Assembly (NCBI GenBank): GCA_038363925.1
Contig: JAQQWL010000011.1
Coordinates: 1,550,001-1,614,000, forward strand
Reading direction: 5' to 3'
Length of the DNA: 64,000 bases
Origin: Apiospora phragmitis
Taxonomy: Eukaryota > Ascomycota > Sordariomycetes > Amphisphaeriales > Apiosporaceae
Shown: positions 11,649-24,574 of the stretch, piece by piece
Numbering within the stretch: position 1 is the first letter of the stretch
Layout of the letters: every line of letters starts with the position of its first letter
Notes under the pieces: model-generated
What the model was told of the DNA's origin: nothing
Database searches by the model: none
Seen by the model: only the letters and a program-made list of their open reading frames with translations
Made by a program: the position numbers and the translations under genes

Positions 11649-13156
11649 TCAAGACGCCCAGTTGTTCGCATGCGATATCGACGTACATGCACAGTCCTCC
11701 CCTCTCTCTCTCTCTCTCAAATCCCACCCTGTCGCTTTCGTGTCTTGGGTCGCGGTGGCGGCGGCGACGGTGACCTCGATGACGACGACCATCGGGTGCT
11801 GGCGGGTGCCCCACGCCCTCTCCCCATCCCCATCGGGACGGGGCCCCCGCGTCCGAATCCGCGCCCGACCCCTGGACCATAGATGCCGGGGCCGGGGAGG
11901 GGGGACATGTTGAGGGTACGAAACCGGTGGTGGTGGTGGCGGCGGAGGTGGGAGGGTGTCATAATAAGATTGCTTTGGCCTTTTGTTTCTTTTGGTCAGC
12001 ATCTCCACTTCATACATTCTACACCTGCTTTAAATTTATGAAGGATTTTGTCATAAGGAGTCTCAGAAATACGCAGTGTTGAGATCCGACAGAGATCGAG
12101 GCATCGTTGAGGTGTCATAGACGGGTTACTTACCACATCATCATAGTGACCGTCATGCCCGGCACGACGAGGTCATCCCACAGCTCTGGTAGTATCTATG
12201 ATTGCATTAGTAAGGGGGTAGAGCTTCGGCAAACAAAACCCAGAGGATAGGATAAGTCAAAACCCACCACTGTTTGTAGAAATGGCGCCCCAGTCCCGGC
12301 AGCCGGCTGCTGTTGGGGTATCACCGGCGGTGGCTGCGTCTGCGAACCGGTACCGTCCCCTGCCCCAGCGGACGTGTCGGTACCGGCGGCCGGCGGCGGT
12401 GGTGCTGCAGGTACCGTAGTAAAAATCTGTGAGGCGATGCCCGTCATCGGCGCCGCGCCAGCCGCAGAGGCCTCTGGTGAATTGGGCTCGACCACCTTGA
12501 GATCGTAGCGGCCCTGGTTCACCCACCACGTGACAGGTGTCACATGGGCGAAAGATGCGCGGATAAGGCGTTCCATACCCTGTAAAGAGAGAGGGAGTTA
12601 GCTCCCGAAGTTTTGGTGGAACGTTCCAAGCTCTTGGGAGAGTAGGAGAAGAAAGTTGCCTTACCTCCCATGTCTTCGCTTTCTCCCAGGGAAAAGTATA
12701 ATTCCGCCCAACCGCATCATGAAAGTAGATAGGCAGTTTTGCAGGCGGCCGGTCGGAGGAGTACGCCCAACGAGGGTCGCCCGGCTGTACTGGCTGTGGT
12801 AGAGACACGGATGGCTCCTCTGTTGGCGGAGGAGGACCACTCGTTCCGTCGCCAGTAGTAGTAGTATGAATAGGAGTAGTAGCTTCCGTCTCAGCTGACG
12901 ACGACTGCTGTGGTGAACTGTACACGACAGATTGCTTCCCCTTACTGGAACTACTATCATCTGGGGGTGGTGACGGCGGCGGCAGTCCGTCCCCGGGCCC
13001 AGACGACCCCGTTGCGACATGATCCACTTCCCCAGACCCAGTGCTACCCACTATCGATTCTTCGGGCGGTTCCGCCTGCGCCGCCTCCACAGCAGGGGCG
13101 GCATGGTCCATAGTATTATTCTTATTGTCTGGCTCTGCGGCGGCGGCGGCCAGCAT
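11649..13156 (-). CDS. Fungal ubiquitin-like-domain protein with disordered flanks
   Basis: Predicted ~413-residue protein. Exons: 13156-12665, 12579-12268, 12195-12134 and 12024-11649, joined at GT-AG introns with donors GTAAGG, GTGGGT and GTAAGT. The N-terminal ~125 residues are Ser/Pro/Thr-rich. A ubiquitin-like domain follows, as in many Pezizomycotina proteins: PIYFHDAVGRNYTFPWEKAK, then TWEGMERLIRASFAHV across intron 1, GRYDLKV, an Ala/Pro/Gly/Gln-rich insert of ~75 residues, and ILPELWDDLVVPGMTVTMMM in exon 3. Exon 4 encodes KRNKRPKQSYYDTL, a nine-proline run and a basic tail. There is no C-terminal Gly-Gly, so it is not a conjugated modifier. Function unknown. Start: ATG 13156 is the first Met in frame; ATG 13111 is an alternative. 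The last ~80 residues are uncertain because a second frame there also looks coding. Confidence 0.7.
11700..11718. repeat. CT/GA dinucleotide repeat
   Basis: About eight CT copies on the + strand, inside the predicted last exon of the ubiquitin-like gene, where they would encode an Arg-Glu run. Slippage here would change the C-terminus. Confidence 0.8.
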
Positions 13157-13440
13157 TTCGCAGAATGGGTGACCGAGACTGGAAGGTGGTTGGGTAGCAG
13201 ATGTTTGTTTGGACACGGGCGGCAGTCGGCGGTGCAGTCAGCCTGGGGTTTGCCTCGCGGGCTTTGCCTGCAGTTAGGCTTGCTTGGGCGCCCCTATCAT
13301 TGGTCCGGTTACCCCGCCGCCGTCCGTAGGGAAATCAAACAGCCTGGAACAGCTTCTACTTCTACTATTTTGTTGTGTTGCCTGCACTGGCTTCTTCCAT
13401 TATAGGAGGGATGCCGGAATGAAACACGTCCAGTCTATAC

Positions 13441-13500
13441 TATACTTGCATCCAGTCTAGCATTTATTCCTATACTTGCATCCAGTCTGGCATTTATTCC
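13441..13500. repeat. Direct tandem duplication, 2 x 30 bp
   Basis: The unit at 13441-13470 is repeated at 13471-13500 with one mismatch (A at 13459, G at 13489). It lies ~285 bp upstream of the ubiquitin-like gene's ATG, in or near its promoter. Confidence 0.9.
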
Positions 13501-13659
13501 TCTAATCTAACCTGACTTTACATATTTGAAAGTACCAATACAGCTCTGCACATTAACTATGGCATTTTCTCGTAGGCTGGGTGTTAAATCATTCAATGAG
13601 AGCGAGAAGCAGCTCAGTAGGCCTGATCATGCCCAGAAGTTCGAGGACGCCACGGGCCA

Positions 13660-16470
13660 AATTCTCAACAGGCGGCCGCATAGCTGGCAAACCACACTGG
13701 TTGATTCAGATCTCCTTCATTGAGGCGTAAATGAGTGGTATAAATGGCGCTCGGGCTAGTGGTCATAACATCTCCGGATGTTGCGTGCCATTCACTTTGT
13801 ACGAGCCCCTTGCCCGAGAACCGGTAACGTATTGGTGAGATGTGGACAGCTCCGGTATGAAACTCGCCCCGTCTCGAGGAGGGCTTCCCAACCTTTCTAT
13901 TTAATATTGGCGAGTCTTTAAGCCTTGGGTCGCTCGCGAGACTGTCATTCTGGAGCTGCTGCTTCTTAACGGCTCTGCTTGGATAAGAGTTCGATGTTAT
14001 CGAGTAGAGAAGGACGGAACTCGCCCTTGGAACAGCGATACATCGCTGCAGTTGCACGTTTTGCCAGTCCACAACCGTGGAGTCGTCCAACGCAGCTGTA
14101 ATGAGGGCATCCGAGGATCCAAGTCGCATCAAAACGAGAACCCTTCGAACCCACATTCCACGAGTGCGCGGTTGTTCCCACCCGCAAGGTTCTGGCTTGG
14201 CCCCTATAACCTGTAGAGGCAATCGAATAAATCTCAAGCGTATCTCAGCTTGGGGCTGGCGGAGCTTGTCTCCTGGGGTTAATTTTTAGATTTTCGAGCC
14301 CATACCCTGCCGATGCCAGGTCAAGAAAGTCCAAGATTCACCTGGGAGTCCAGTCCTTGGGTAGGTAGATACTTTCTGGTTGGCTTCCGGGTCCAGAAAA
14401 GCCATCAGTCGGGTACGGCTATCATAGATATACTGTACCTCACCAATACGATTGGGATCTCACCAGAGCGAATTGCGCCAGCTTGAGATTGCTCATATCT
14501 TTTTCGAAATTTGCCCCTGGAGATCAGAGTTCCGGTGATAATATAGGGGATGGGAAGTACACCGGCCATAGCCAAGGGGTACGCCTACATAGGTGATTAT
14601 GGTGGTCGCCGATGGGCTGCCAGAGTCATTGGAAGGCATGGTGCGAAGGCATTCAAGGTTCCCCGAAGTACTGGAAGCCCTGAATGCTAATATCCTCGAT
14701 ATATAGAATCTCTCCCCGTTCACTAGGCTTACCAATTGGTGAGTTGTCAGAACCTCCTGGTCGATCCAAAATCGATGGAGCAGCCCTGTAACTTGAGGCA
14801 GGCTCTGGAATCTGTCGGATGATTTAACATTCTACCATCATGAGATCAGACCTTATCTGCATATCAGGTTATGGTATCTTGAGGTTTAGGCCGAAGCGTG
14901 GCGTGCTGCGTGGCCTATAATGGTTCGGTAGATACTGGCTCACGAGCCGAGTCCTCGTCAGATGCATCGACAGAGTGCGGCACGCCTTCCCTATGTACTA
15001 ATGCCATATGATGTGCGGACTCGCGTGACTCGTGCACTTCATGCGTTGAAGGTTCCGGATTGACGGAACATAGTGTCATGCTGTGCCCATATTTGGAGGG
15101 AAAATTCACGGGAACTGCGCGGTATGGCGCCACTCGCTGTTGCTGTCGACGACGGAGAATCGGGGTCCTCCTCGCTCTCGGGGTGCTAAACGGAACACTT
15201 CGTGCACCAAGCTCTCTATCACGATTCAACGAAATCACTAGCCCAGGTCTACAAGTCGAGGCAGAAGCAGCTTGGCCCATAACTTTCTCAGGCACTGAAA
15301 ATGGTGATCTAACATGCCAAGGAGATTCTTGCGCAAAAAAGGTTCACACACTATCTTGAACTGTGAAGGAAGAGGTCTTGGGGGGGGGGGCGAGAGAGCT
15401 TTCGGTTCACATGCTAGAAAGGCAATCAAGTGAATGGCCTCGATATGGAAAGTTCCTAGTCTCAAGTTTGGGTACTTAGGGTCTGTTCAATGGCCCTGGG
15501 AAGCACTACATCGCAGTGGAGGGTCCTCCTGACGATGTCATAGATCCCCTGAGGCTCCCAGAGATGCTCGACATCAATACTTCGCCATACCCTGGAAGTC
15601 GCGAGAGGGATCTCACAGAGGCCGAGGATTTGATACAGCTTTGTTGTCAGTTGACGTGACCCCCAGGAGATGCGGAGCAAGAAACATCATTTCGCCCTGT
15701 TGCTGGGAAAGGCGCACTACGGGACGCATCGTAGATGCTCGAGGGCGCCTAGAAGAAGCGGAGCATCGAATGGAAAGACGCGCCAAGAGCGGCTCTGCTG
15801 GTCTTAGGCGACGACCAGCTCGGACTTCTCGCTTGGCAAGAAGTGGTATATATGGCTATTCACTGATACAGGGAGTCAAGCTCGACCAGGAGGAACACTA
15901 TTGGTGAGAGAGGCCTGCGACCGAGAGAAGTACCAAAAAAGCCACCGGTTCGGACGGTGAGCACCCAGAAAGGATCAACCATGTGTGATGCAGGAAAAGC
16001 TAGCTCACCGAGGAGTGGGAGCTGTGTACTTAGGCAGCTGAAGCGCGACAGCCCCCTGGCTGGCGGGGGACGGTCTGGGGCGCCCAGCACGTTTTCAGTA
16101 AGTATCTGGATATGAAGAAGGACTCTTTAGCAGAAAGAGTTGGGAGGTACGTAGGATACCATGGCGATAGCAGGCAGACTGTTCAGGGGAGTGAGTGGGG
16201 GGTTAGATCTGGTGTATCCCTACAATATGACCGCCGTACCATGATGAGATAGTAATAACCTGTATATTTTCTGATTACTTGAACGAAACTGGTTAATAAA
16301 GTAAGTACCGAGTGCTGGCTTGCAGAGGCCATGGTCTCCTGGTAGGGCCTTCCCAGTCAAGCCCCCCTTTCCGGCTAGTGGCGCTCCCATAGATGGCATA
16401 AGAAGCTCACCGGTCAGCACGCCTGGATCATTGGCGACTTTATCTGGAGATTCCCACTCCTCATCCATTG
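13660..16470. other. Unresolved tract with discontinuous coding-like frames, possible degraded gene(s)
   Basis: No family recognised. Minus-strand open frames follow one another: 14237-13665 (190 codons), 15295-14915 (126 codons, Ser/Arg-rich), 15680-15462 (contains LWEPQGIYDIVRRTLHCDVV), 16090-15860, and 16468-16220 starting MDEEWESPDKVANDPGVL. Several are bounded by plausible acceptors (CTTCACAG, ATTTTCAG) or donors (GTGAGC, GTACTT), but I could not assemble one continuous gene. An 11-G run lies at 15380-15390. It may be a multi-exon gene damaged in the sequence, a relic, or chance open frames. Confidence 0.25.
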
Positions 16471-18512
16471 TGACAAAGCCCCTGCCACTTGGGGGCGTAC
16501 GTCAAAGTCGCAGGGTTGCTTTAGTCAAACGTCGAAGGACGAGGAGGCCTGGGGAAAGGGGTTTGGTTTCTGACTGCATACAGTTTCGTGACACGACCTA
16601 TGCACATAATCAATACATAAGTATATACAGGGACAATATTGAAAAATTAATATTTATCCGGAGATTTGATCTACAAGGCTACATACGTAAATTTTGTTTC
16701 TGGGTATATGTCGTGTCAACTGAAACAAATAACACGGACGGAGCATCAGTACTGGTAGCGGCAAGCCAGCCCGGCTGCTGCGGCCGCAGAAGCAACCAAG
16801 TGCGAAACACCAACCAACAGCCCAGACAGACGATCGCTTATCTCGCACCACAACGTGACGTCGAAAGGATGCGCTGCTCGGGACCCGATTGGACAGAGAG
16901 GGGAAGGAAAGGAGGGCATACACATAACGGCCAGCGCTTGAGATGCGTTAGCTAGCGCGTCGGGTCTAGCCTTCCGTTTTTGGGCATTGGGCAGCAAATA
17001 AAGAGAAGAAGAAAAAAAAGGGGGAGGGAGGACGACAGGATAGGACTATGGCAGATAGATGAGCTGGTCAGCAAGGGATGGGCGAGCTGAAAAGCTACAC
17101 CCGGATCGACCTTCCTCTTCTTGTTCTTGTCCGTTCAGTGTGTCCCTGTTCATGTAGTATGGATGGATTACGACCAAGTATAGCGACGGGGGAGGTGAGC
17201 GAGTTTTCGTTGATTCTTCGCCCCGTTCCGTTGGGTCCTCCTTGTCCTTGGGCTAGGGAAGACTCAAGCTAGGCTTTCTTATCCGATGGGTTTTCTTTTT
17301 GTCTCTTTCCAAGCCAAGCGCCCGCCCTGTCCTGCTTGTTTGCTGTCTGCCAGGCGGCGGCTGTTTCGAAACCCACCCACTCACCATCTCCATGCCAAGA
17401 CGAGGCAAGACACGATGTGGGCGTTGTGATGCACATGTCTGTCTGCCTTTCCATCCTCTCTCTCTTCCTCTTTGGTCTATATCGTCAAGGCAGGATTACA
17501 GTGCAGATTGCGACAGCCCAGAACTAGATAGGCATGCATGCATATAGGGAGGGATGGGGGGAGGGAGAGGGGCTGAGGGGGGTTTAATCTGGACGTTTTT
17601 GCTTCTTCACGTGAATGGCGCGATCTTCTGCCACGAGAATAGATGTCAAACTGCCGCAAAGCCGATCTCTCTTCTCCCCTGGCGTTTGCCCTTTCGTGTG
17701 TACAAATACGATAATAGGCAAGTACCTAGCTAGCCAAGTTACTTACCATCCTACTGTTGCATAGATGGAAACCCAGCCCCCCCCCCCCCACACACAATAC
17801 ACTGCCACGAGGCTTATTTCTCACTCATAATGCAATCTGGGTCCAGTCCGGTAAGAGTTCCGGGTTACATAGTAGGAGGCAAGGAACGAACGAACCCAGA
17901 GAGCCGATCAGCCCGCATGACGCGCACCCGCCGGGATCCTCTGCCCTGTCTGCCCTATACAAAAAGAACTGCATGATTCGTTGCGGCCTAACCTATAGAA
18001 ATCGTACGATGCGTAGTAATACCAAACCCGCAATTGGCATGGATGGGAAGCCTTTAGGCTCAAGATGCTGAGGATCGGCTCCCAAGATCGGCTCCCAACC
18101 AGGTGCGGAGGATCTATGTAGTCGACTCGTAGTGGGATTTTGGGGGGGGGAACTGGGAAGGGTCCTCATTGCTCGCAAGAGATATCATGTCTTCGGGATA
18201 ATAGTTTACAAGTCAAAGGAGCAGCGCCAATACTGGCAATACTGAGAAGCCAAAATAAAGGGGTTATTGTATGAAATCGTTCACATCATGACTGTATTCA
18301 TGTATCCAGAATATACTTAAACATAATACGAATTACTCCCAACAAAACAAAACGCCCCAACGGTGTTGTGATATCAAGTGTACCAAGGTTGAGCAGTCCG
18401 CCTCAAAAGGTATCTCAAACTCCCTGGAAACCGTCCGCCCCAAATCGAATAGCCGCCAAGACAAAAAGAAGATAGAAAAGGGGTTCCGTAAAAATAGACC
18501 CGAGCATCATGC
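16471..18512. other. Intergenic region, no gene seen
   Basis: About 2 kb without recognisable coding sequence. Contains a 13-C run at 17777-17789, a 9-G run near 18142-18150, and a short tandem duplication of GATCGGCTCCCAA near 18072-18098. Confidence 0.5.
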
Positions 18513-20218
18513 CTAGTAGTCGTCGACCACCTCGCCCTCCGCATCCTCGTCTTCGTCGTCATGGTCATACTGTCGGGCGCGAGGAGCCTTGGCGTTCTTC
18601 TCCGGCTTAAGGGGGTTGTTCAGAACCCAGCCCCCGTTCCCGTCGGGGACGATGATGGCCACATCGAGGCGCGATGCCCAGGCGATCAGAGTCGGGTGCT
18701 TCTCACCATTGAAGATGGTGCGCTGCTCAATGCCGCTAGCCGCATTCTCCAGGTGCTTCGCCAAATGTTCCATGTGCTCGTCCCAGGCACCCGGCCCGTT
18801 GAACATATGCGCGCACCCAGAAGCCGGGCAAGTCATGTATTCGGGTAGGCTGCAGCGGGGCTTGTGAGCTTCCTTCTGGAACGATTGCACGCAGTCTTCC
18901 CATTCCGGTACCGTGTTCTTCTGATTGAGTTGCTTCTTAAAGTTCAGGGGCACATGCATGCGTCGGACATGCTGGGTATAGAGGTCCTTCCGGTTGAAGA
19001 TGGCGCCGTTAGGCAGGCTGGGGGCGTGAGGAGAACGAATCGACGACGAAGAGGAGTTGGAGACTTTCGTGCAAGTTCCTTGGTTGCAGAGCCAGTAGAA
19101 CAGCAACAAATGTTGCGAGGCGACATGTCGCTTCCACTCATTCTTGGCTGCGAAAGTGGAGGGGCACCCCGCAAAAGCAAAGACGCAGACGAACGGCCTC
19201 GTGTGCTGTTTCTTGATATGGTTCTGAAGACTAGTCTCGTCCTTGAAAGTAACGTCGGAGCATTCAGGGCAGGGATGACTGGACAACGACCCTGATATCG
19301 CTGACTTGTCTGCCAGTTTATTCTTGCTGCCCAAAGCACGAGGTTCGGTCTTGACCCTCTTTGGTTGCTGAGCCTGCTGGGATATGCTGCTACGCTTCCG
19401 ACCCCGAGGGCTGCGCTTCGCACTGGAGCCTCGCCTCTGATAAGCCTTCGGCTTGTAGTCCTTGTCATCTTCATCATCCTGGATGGGTTGAGGGGGTGCT
19501 TCAAAATCGTCCATGCTTGTGTTATCGTCGTCTTCAGGCTCAGGGAGTGGGTAGTTGTTCGAGATGCAGATCTCTTCCTTGACGTGGGGAGTCATCTCCG
19601 TAGGACTGGCTTGCCGCATTAGATGGATGGGTTCTGTTTGGCCCATCTGATCCATCTCGAAGCTACTTCCCATGCTTGACATAGTGTAGCTCCGGAGGGT
19701 AGCTCGGTCGTTTTCTCCTCGTGGAATTCTTGAAAAACCTCGTCATCAAGAGAGTTGACGTCGCCTAATTTGACACCATCTGACATGCCAGTCATTTGAA
19801 CCATCTGCGATGGGGTCTGTGAGCTCCATGGGTCACATTGGTTGTGGAAGGAATAGGTTGCCTCATCAGGGGGTGTTGAAGGCGTATGGTCACTGCCGCC
19901 CGAGTTCAATGCCCTGCTGCTTGCCGAGGATGGGTGCTTGGAAGGAGTTCCTTGCCGGGCAAGCATGGGAGGTGGTTGAGAGGGGATTGGGGAAGCAACT
20001 CCATCAGGCTGGCGGCTACCGAAGGCGGAATTCATGAAGTACTGAGTGCCGTTTGGGGGCATTGGGACGCGCTGGAAGCTGTGAGGATACCATTGAGCTG
20101 GCTCAAGGGTCGAAAGACTTGAATACTTCAGATCTGGGTTTATCATCTCGCTCATCAAGTGGTCCGTTGAGGAATAGACCGTCTGAATGCTGGCATAGGA
20201 GAAAGTATCGTACTCCAT
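18513..20218 (-). CDS. C2H2 zinc-finger protein, putative transcription regulator; one-base frame break
   Basis: Probable single exon from ATG 20218 to TAG 18513. The N-terminal ~170 residues are Ser/Pro/Gln-rich, like an activation region. An acidic stretch and a basic, nuclear-signal-like region follow (AKRSPRGRKRSS, QPKRVKTEP). The finger block has CPEC...HIKKQH, then CVFAFAGC...HVASQH, then a partly irregular C/H region (CNQGTC, QHVRRMH, CPASGCAHMF...HMEHLAKH). The tail is acidic (HDDEDEDAEGEVVDDY). At ~19711-19722 the frame shifts between EFHEE and NDRATLRSYTMSSM. Restoring one base there (HEEEND) makes the length divisible by 3 (~568 residues), and no intron fits. Target genes unknown. 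The zinc-finger assignment is solid; a role as DNA-binding regulator is inferred. Confidence 0.75.
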
Positions 20219-23200
20219 TCTGTCGTACTTGTCCCAAGCTACCCAGCCGTGCGTGTGAAGTTCAGAGTGTCGTTGTTAATCTGGAGTCAGGGGTAGAGGT
20301 TGCTTTGTGGCAGCGATGGTTGGCGATGCGGGTGACAAGAAGCTGACCAGATATGAGACCGTTATGTGTATCTTCGCATTTCGCAGTTGGGTTTCAACCG
20401 AAGAGTTGGTATAACATGTAAGTGGCCCCATAGACCAACAGAAGGATCTTGGATTATGGGAAGGGAAAGAATAGTTATAGGCATCAAAGAGGCAAAGCTG
20501 CGTCTGGATCGAATCATCTTGCATTGACAAAAGGTATAGACATGGGGATAAACTTAACTTAAGGCAATAACATCATGGGGGGTCTTCGAATCTGACCTCC
20601 CCTGGACACCCCTGGACATCCTCGACTTCGCCCATCCTTCCCTCGATGGGGGGAGAGAGACTCTTCGACCCACGCGGAGCCTCAGCATGTATTTTGGTAC
20701 CGCGCTTATGTATTGTGTGCCTTAGGTATCGGTTTTGCTGATTGGACGTTTCCGTAATGTTTCGAGCCAACGAGCGGCTGACGAGACGATCTTCAGCAGC
20801 GCGATGTACATCCCTACAGCCCCTGTCGATTGCCCAAAAGAAAAGAAGAAAAGAAAAACTGCAAGCTTATTGGGCCAAAGAGAGTACAACCTAGACCCCC
20901 AAACAAGTGTTCGCTGGTGGGTAGTATGTATGTACTCGTACATTGCTACCTTCCATCTGCTTACACCGAACAGCAGGTGCACTGATAGCTTCCGATTTGT
21001 CCATGGTACGCGAACTACCCACCCCATTTGGACCCCAAGTCGTTCCCTTTTCCCTTTCACTTTCGCTCCGTTAGTTCTTCTCCGGGTCGAAGCGAGAGCA
21101 CGAATCTGACGTACAGAGAACGACGGCCCTTCAGAATCCAATTGGGACACTATACTGCAGATGGTGAGTCTTGCGGTTAATTCTCGTCGGATGAAGGATG
21201 CTGGTGTGGAGTAACCATGGCATGGGAGAAGGCACAATAGTCCCTAATTCATGGATGCGTAAGATACCTGGAATGTGGGAAGCCGGGAGGAGGCTCAACT
21301 GGAAGGTACTGGATAGGTACGTATCCTAGTATCACCGGTACCTACCCAGTAGGTAGTCCTCGAGAATCACACTCCTCCGGTCGAACGAGCAGGAAACGAG
21401 GACCTATGTGCAGCAAACGGGGAACAAGGATGAAGAAACGGGGCGTCTGCCTTGCCTGGGTGCCGAGATGAGTGCCCAGATGCCTCGACCCTTGACTATA
21501 GGACTTAGCTCTCTCTCGACAGCTCCAAGTTGGGTAAGGACGACGTCCGATCCCTAATCCAACCGGGTGGTAGGTTTTCTTCCTTTTGCTTCACCCCCCT
21601 TTCCAACCTTACCATGTCGAAAATACGCCCAGCTATGGTGGTATTGTATGTGGAAGTCAGTAGTAATAGAAATCGAGCGTTCTGGTCCGAGCCAATCACC
21701 TGTGATGGCATGGGTAGGGCTGGAGGGCAGGAGGGGTCACGGCAAACGGCCCCCCATGTTTCCTTTTCCCATGCTGCCATGGGTACTTTCTGATGGCCCT
21801 AGTGCTCGGAATTCATATCTTGCCTACCCGTTAGTACCCAACCCAGATTGTTGGTTCCGAATCTCAGTACTTCGTAACCTAGACCCTGGGCGTTTACCAG
21901 GAGGGAAGAGCTGACACGGTAACATGCTGCCAGATACGTAAAGTAGCAACCGATCGAAACGGCCCCCAACCTCCAAAGGCCCAAAACGTAGTTTCCTCTT
22001 GTCCTGAATTGTTTCCTATCGGCCCCCACGACAGCAACTGCAAAAAACCGGGCGCCCAGGGTCTGAGAGCTGAATCGAATGCTTGCAGATAAGTAAGTAG
22101 GTCGATGTAGAAATGTACACCATAAGGCGCCCAAGAAGAAATGCATTGTCCACTTTCGAGACGATGCATACCTACTTGAGGTACAATACCAACCTATCTA
22201 CTGGTACAATTCTCCATATGAAGTCAGGTATACATACTACCTCTTAATCACCTACGAGGTGCTGAATGCGGCTCTTACCTTTTATCATTTGCCCGAATGG
22301 GAAGGGCAGAGAAGTAAGACCTAGAGATATGGGTGACGCATCTCACTGCTGATTCAACATTGGATGAGCATCAGCTTTCACTTTTCTCCCCACCTCCTCT
22401 CCACCATCCATCCGGCTTGGAGCGAGAGTAAGCGCAGCGTGCCATGGAGACGGAGACGTATGCATGTTAAAGTGGGAGGATTGATGCCTTATCCTTAGGT
22501 AGGTGGTATTTATCTGATTAATCGGAGTGTGCGGGGCAGGAGGATTCGTCGGAGGGAAAGAAGGAATATGGGATGCCGCTGTACGGGGTACAAAAGCGCT
22601 AATCCGGCCTGTGATTGATTTGAAGGGGGAGCCGGGGGGTCTGGTCTGGGATCTGATGGACCGCCGGTTAAGTCGTACGAGGGTGATAATGGGTTCAGGA
22701 AACAAGCAAACAAAACTCCATCAAATCGTTTCTGTCTGTTCGGCCAGTCTAATTTCTGACCTGCATACCGTCAATGTATGTATCGGGTTAGAAGCTAGCA
22801 CACGAGCAGGTTCAATATGTATCTACTCCAACTCCCACTGGTCTGACGGGCAGGGAGGGGGGGACGATCAGGTTCGTTCACCGAACTGTAGGTATACTTT
22901 ATCGACTGTGATGATGTGTGATGGCGGCACGGTACGTTGATTGATTAGTTTGAGCCGAGTAGTATACTGTAATAAGTAAGAAGATCATTGAAGCAATTGA
23001 TTTATTTCCTACAAAAGTGTGTGTGACCCTTTGCTGTTGCTGTCGACTCCCAATGCACGCCCGCCTCCCCCCGCCCCTTTACAAGTGTCAAGTGCAGGCA
23101 CGAGCGATGACCACCCACTATCTCGTTAATAAGTTGCCTTATTTTGTATTTTCTCACTGCCTATTCGTGCATATACCATACATGCGTGCCTTTCTTTCCC

Positions 23201-24574
23201 CTCATGCACTGGCCTTTGGCCATGCTGTCTCTCTCCAACTGCATATTTACATAACTGCGTTACGTTATCTACCCGCTTCGATGTTTCGCTGTGATGCGTT
23301 GCTATGCAGGAGCCTCCGTTGCCTGCCCCGGACATGCATGCAACAACGCAGACAGGATGTAGATAGGTCTGGTAAAGTGTGCTTGTTACAGCAATACCTA
23401 GGTACCTACTGTCGGATGGACTTGACTGGATGTGCCATGTGTGCCAGCCAGCTCAGCCCCCCCTGAATAGTAAATGCCACAATTGCCCACCTTCATGAGC
23501 CGAGAGACAGCTCGATGATACCCTTGACCGAAAATCTCGAGCAAATCGTAGCATTAGCTAGCAAGGACCAGGAATCGACAGTGTTGCTCTCGGCAGCAGC
23601 ATCACCTTCTTCACCGTTGCAGTCGCTACGACTGTGTCTCTTTCTCTGTCTGTCTCTCTCTATCCAAGTCAATCTTCACTGCATGTAAGCAAGACCCATG
23701 AACCACGAATCTGCTTTCTCCGGTGATCGTCGCGTCTTATCGGTCCTGTCGTAATAAGAAATTGCATCAGAGTTTTACATTTCTTTCTAGAAGAAACATG
23801 GGATGCGGGCCAGGAGGCAGAGCATGCCCAAGCCGGCCGCCCAACTGCAGCTTCCGCAGCGGCACTGAGCCACCTTCCCTTGGTGACAACGGAACGTGGG
23901 CACATCCATTCGGATGGATGGATGGATGGGGTTTGTTTTTCCCTGGCACTTGGCTCAAATCAAGATTCAAGAACCTAAGACCTGTTTTCTCAGCTATGCG
24001 TGTGACTCAGCCTTCCCCGAGTTTGGGCACAGCTAAAAACAAAACAAAAAAAGCCCTATGCATATCACCATGTTCAATTCCGTCATTTCACTTCTAGAAA
24101 GCCATGTGGAAGATCCTGACAATCTCGATTCTATGACGGAAAAAAAGCCTTTGCTCTCTTCTCAGCTCACCCATCAGCCACCACGGCCGTAGGGACTGGT
24201 GGCTGCAGTTGATCACCCCAGATTTAGACCCCAGTTGTGATTTAGTTACTCAACATCTGCAGAACTGGTAGAGCTGATGATGTTTCTATTTTCATACTCG
24301 TGATAGACAGCTCGTCATTGATGGTGAACGACTAAGGAGAAAAATGAAACGTAACACCGCGGCGCCAGCTAAACCCCCAACATAACCCCAATCCCTGTAA
24401 TTATCCATTTGGGTATCCAAAACATTCGCTCATTCACAGTCGCTGCAAAGCCTGTGCTGACATGTACTTCTCACACACTGGGGACCCGTCTGTCTACTGT
24501 TCCCTTCGCCGCATTCGCACTATGCATCCCGGTGTCAGTCGATCTCTCGGTGATAAATATAGTCACATCTACAC
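20219..24574. other. Long intergenic region, no gene seen
   Basis: About 4.4 kb between two same-strand C2H2 genes. No recognisable protein. Contains repeated TACCTA/TAGGTA-type words (for example TACCTAGGTACCTAC near 23396) and a GATG tetranucleotide run near 23912-23928. The proximal part probably carries the 5' leader of the gene at 18513-20218. Confidence 0.5.

Noticed and set aside
16320..16955. Plus-strand 211-codon open frame
   Set aside because: No motif. It overlaps a more protein-like frame on the other strand and shows no coding character over its second half.
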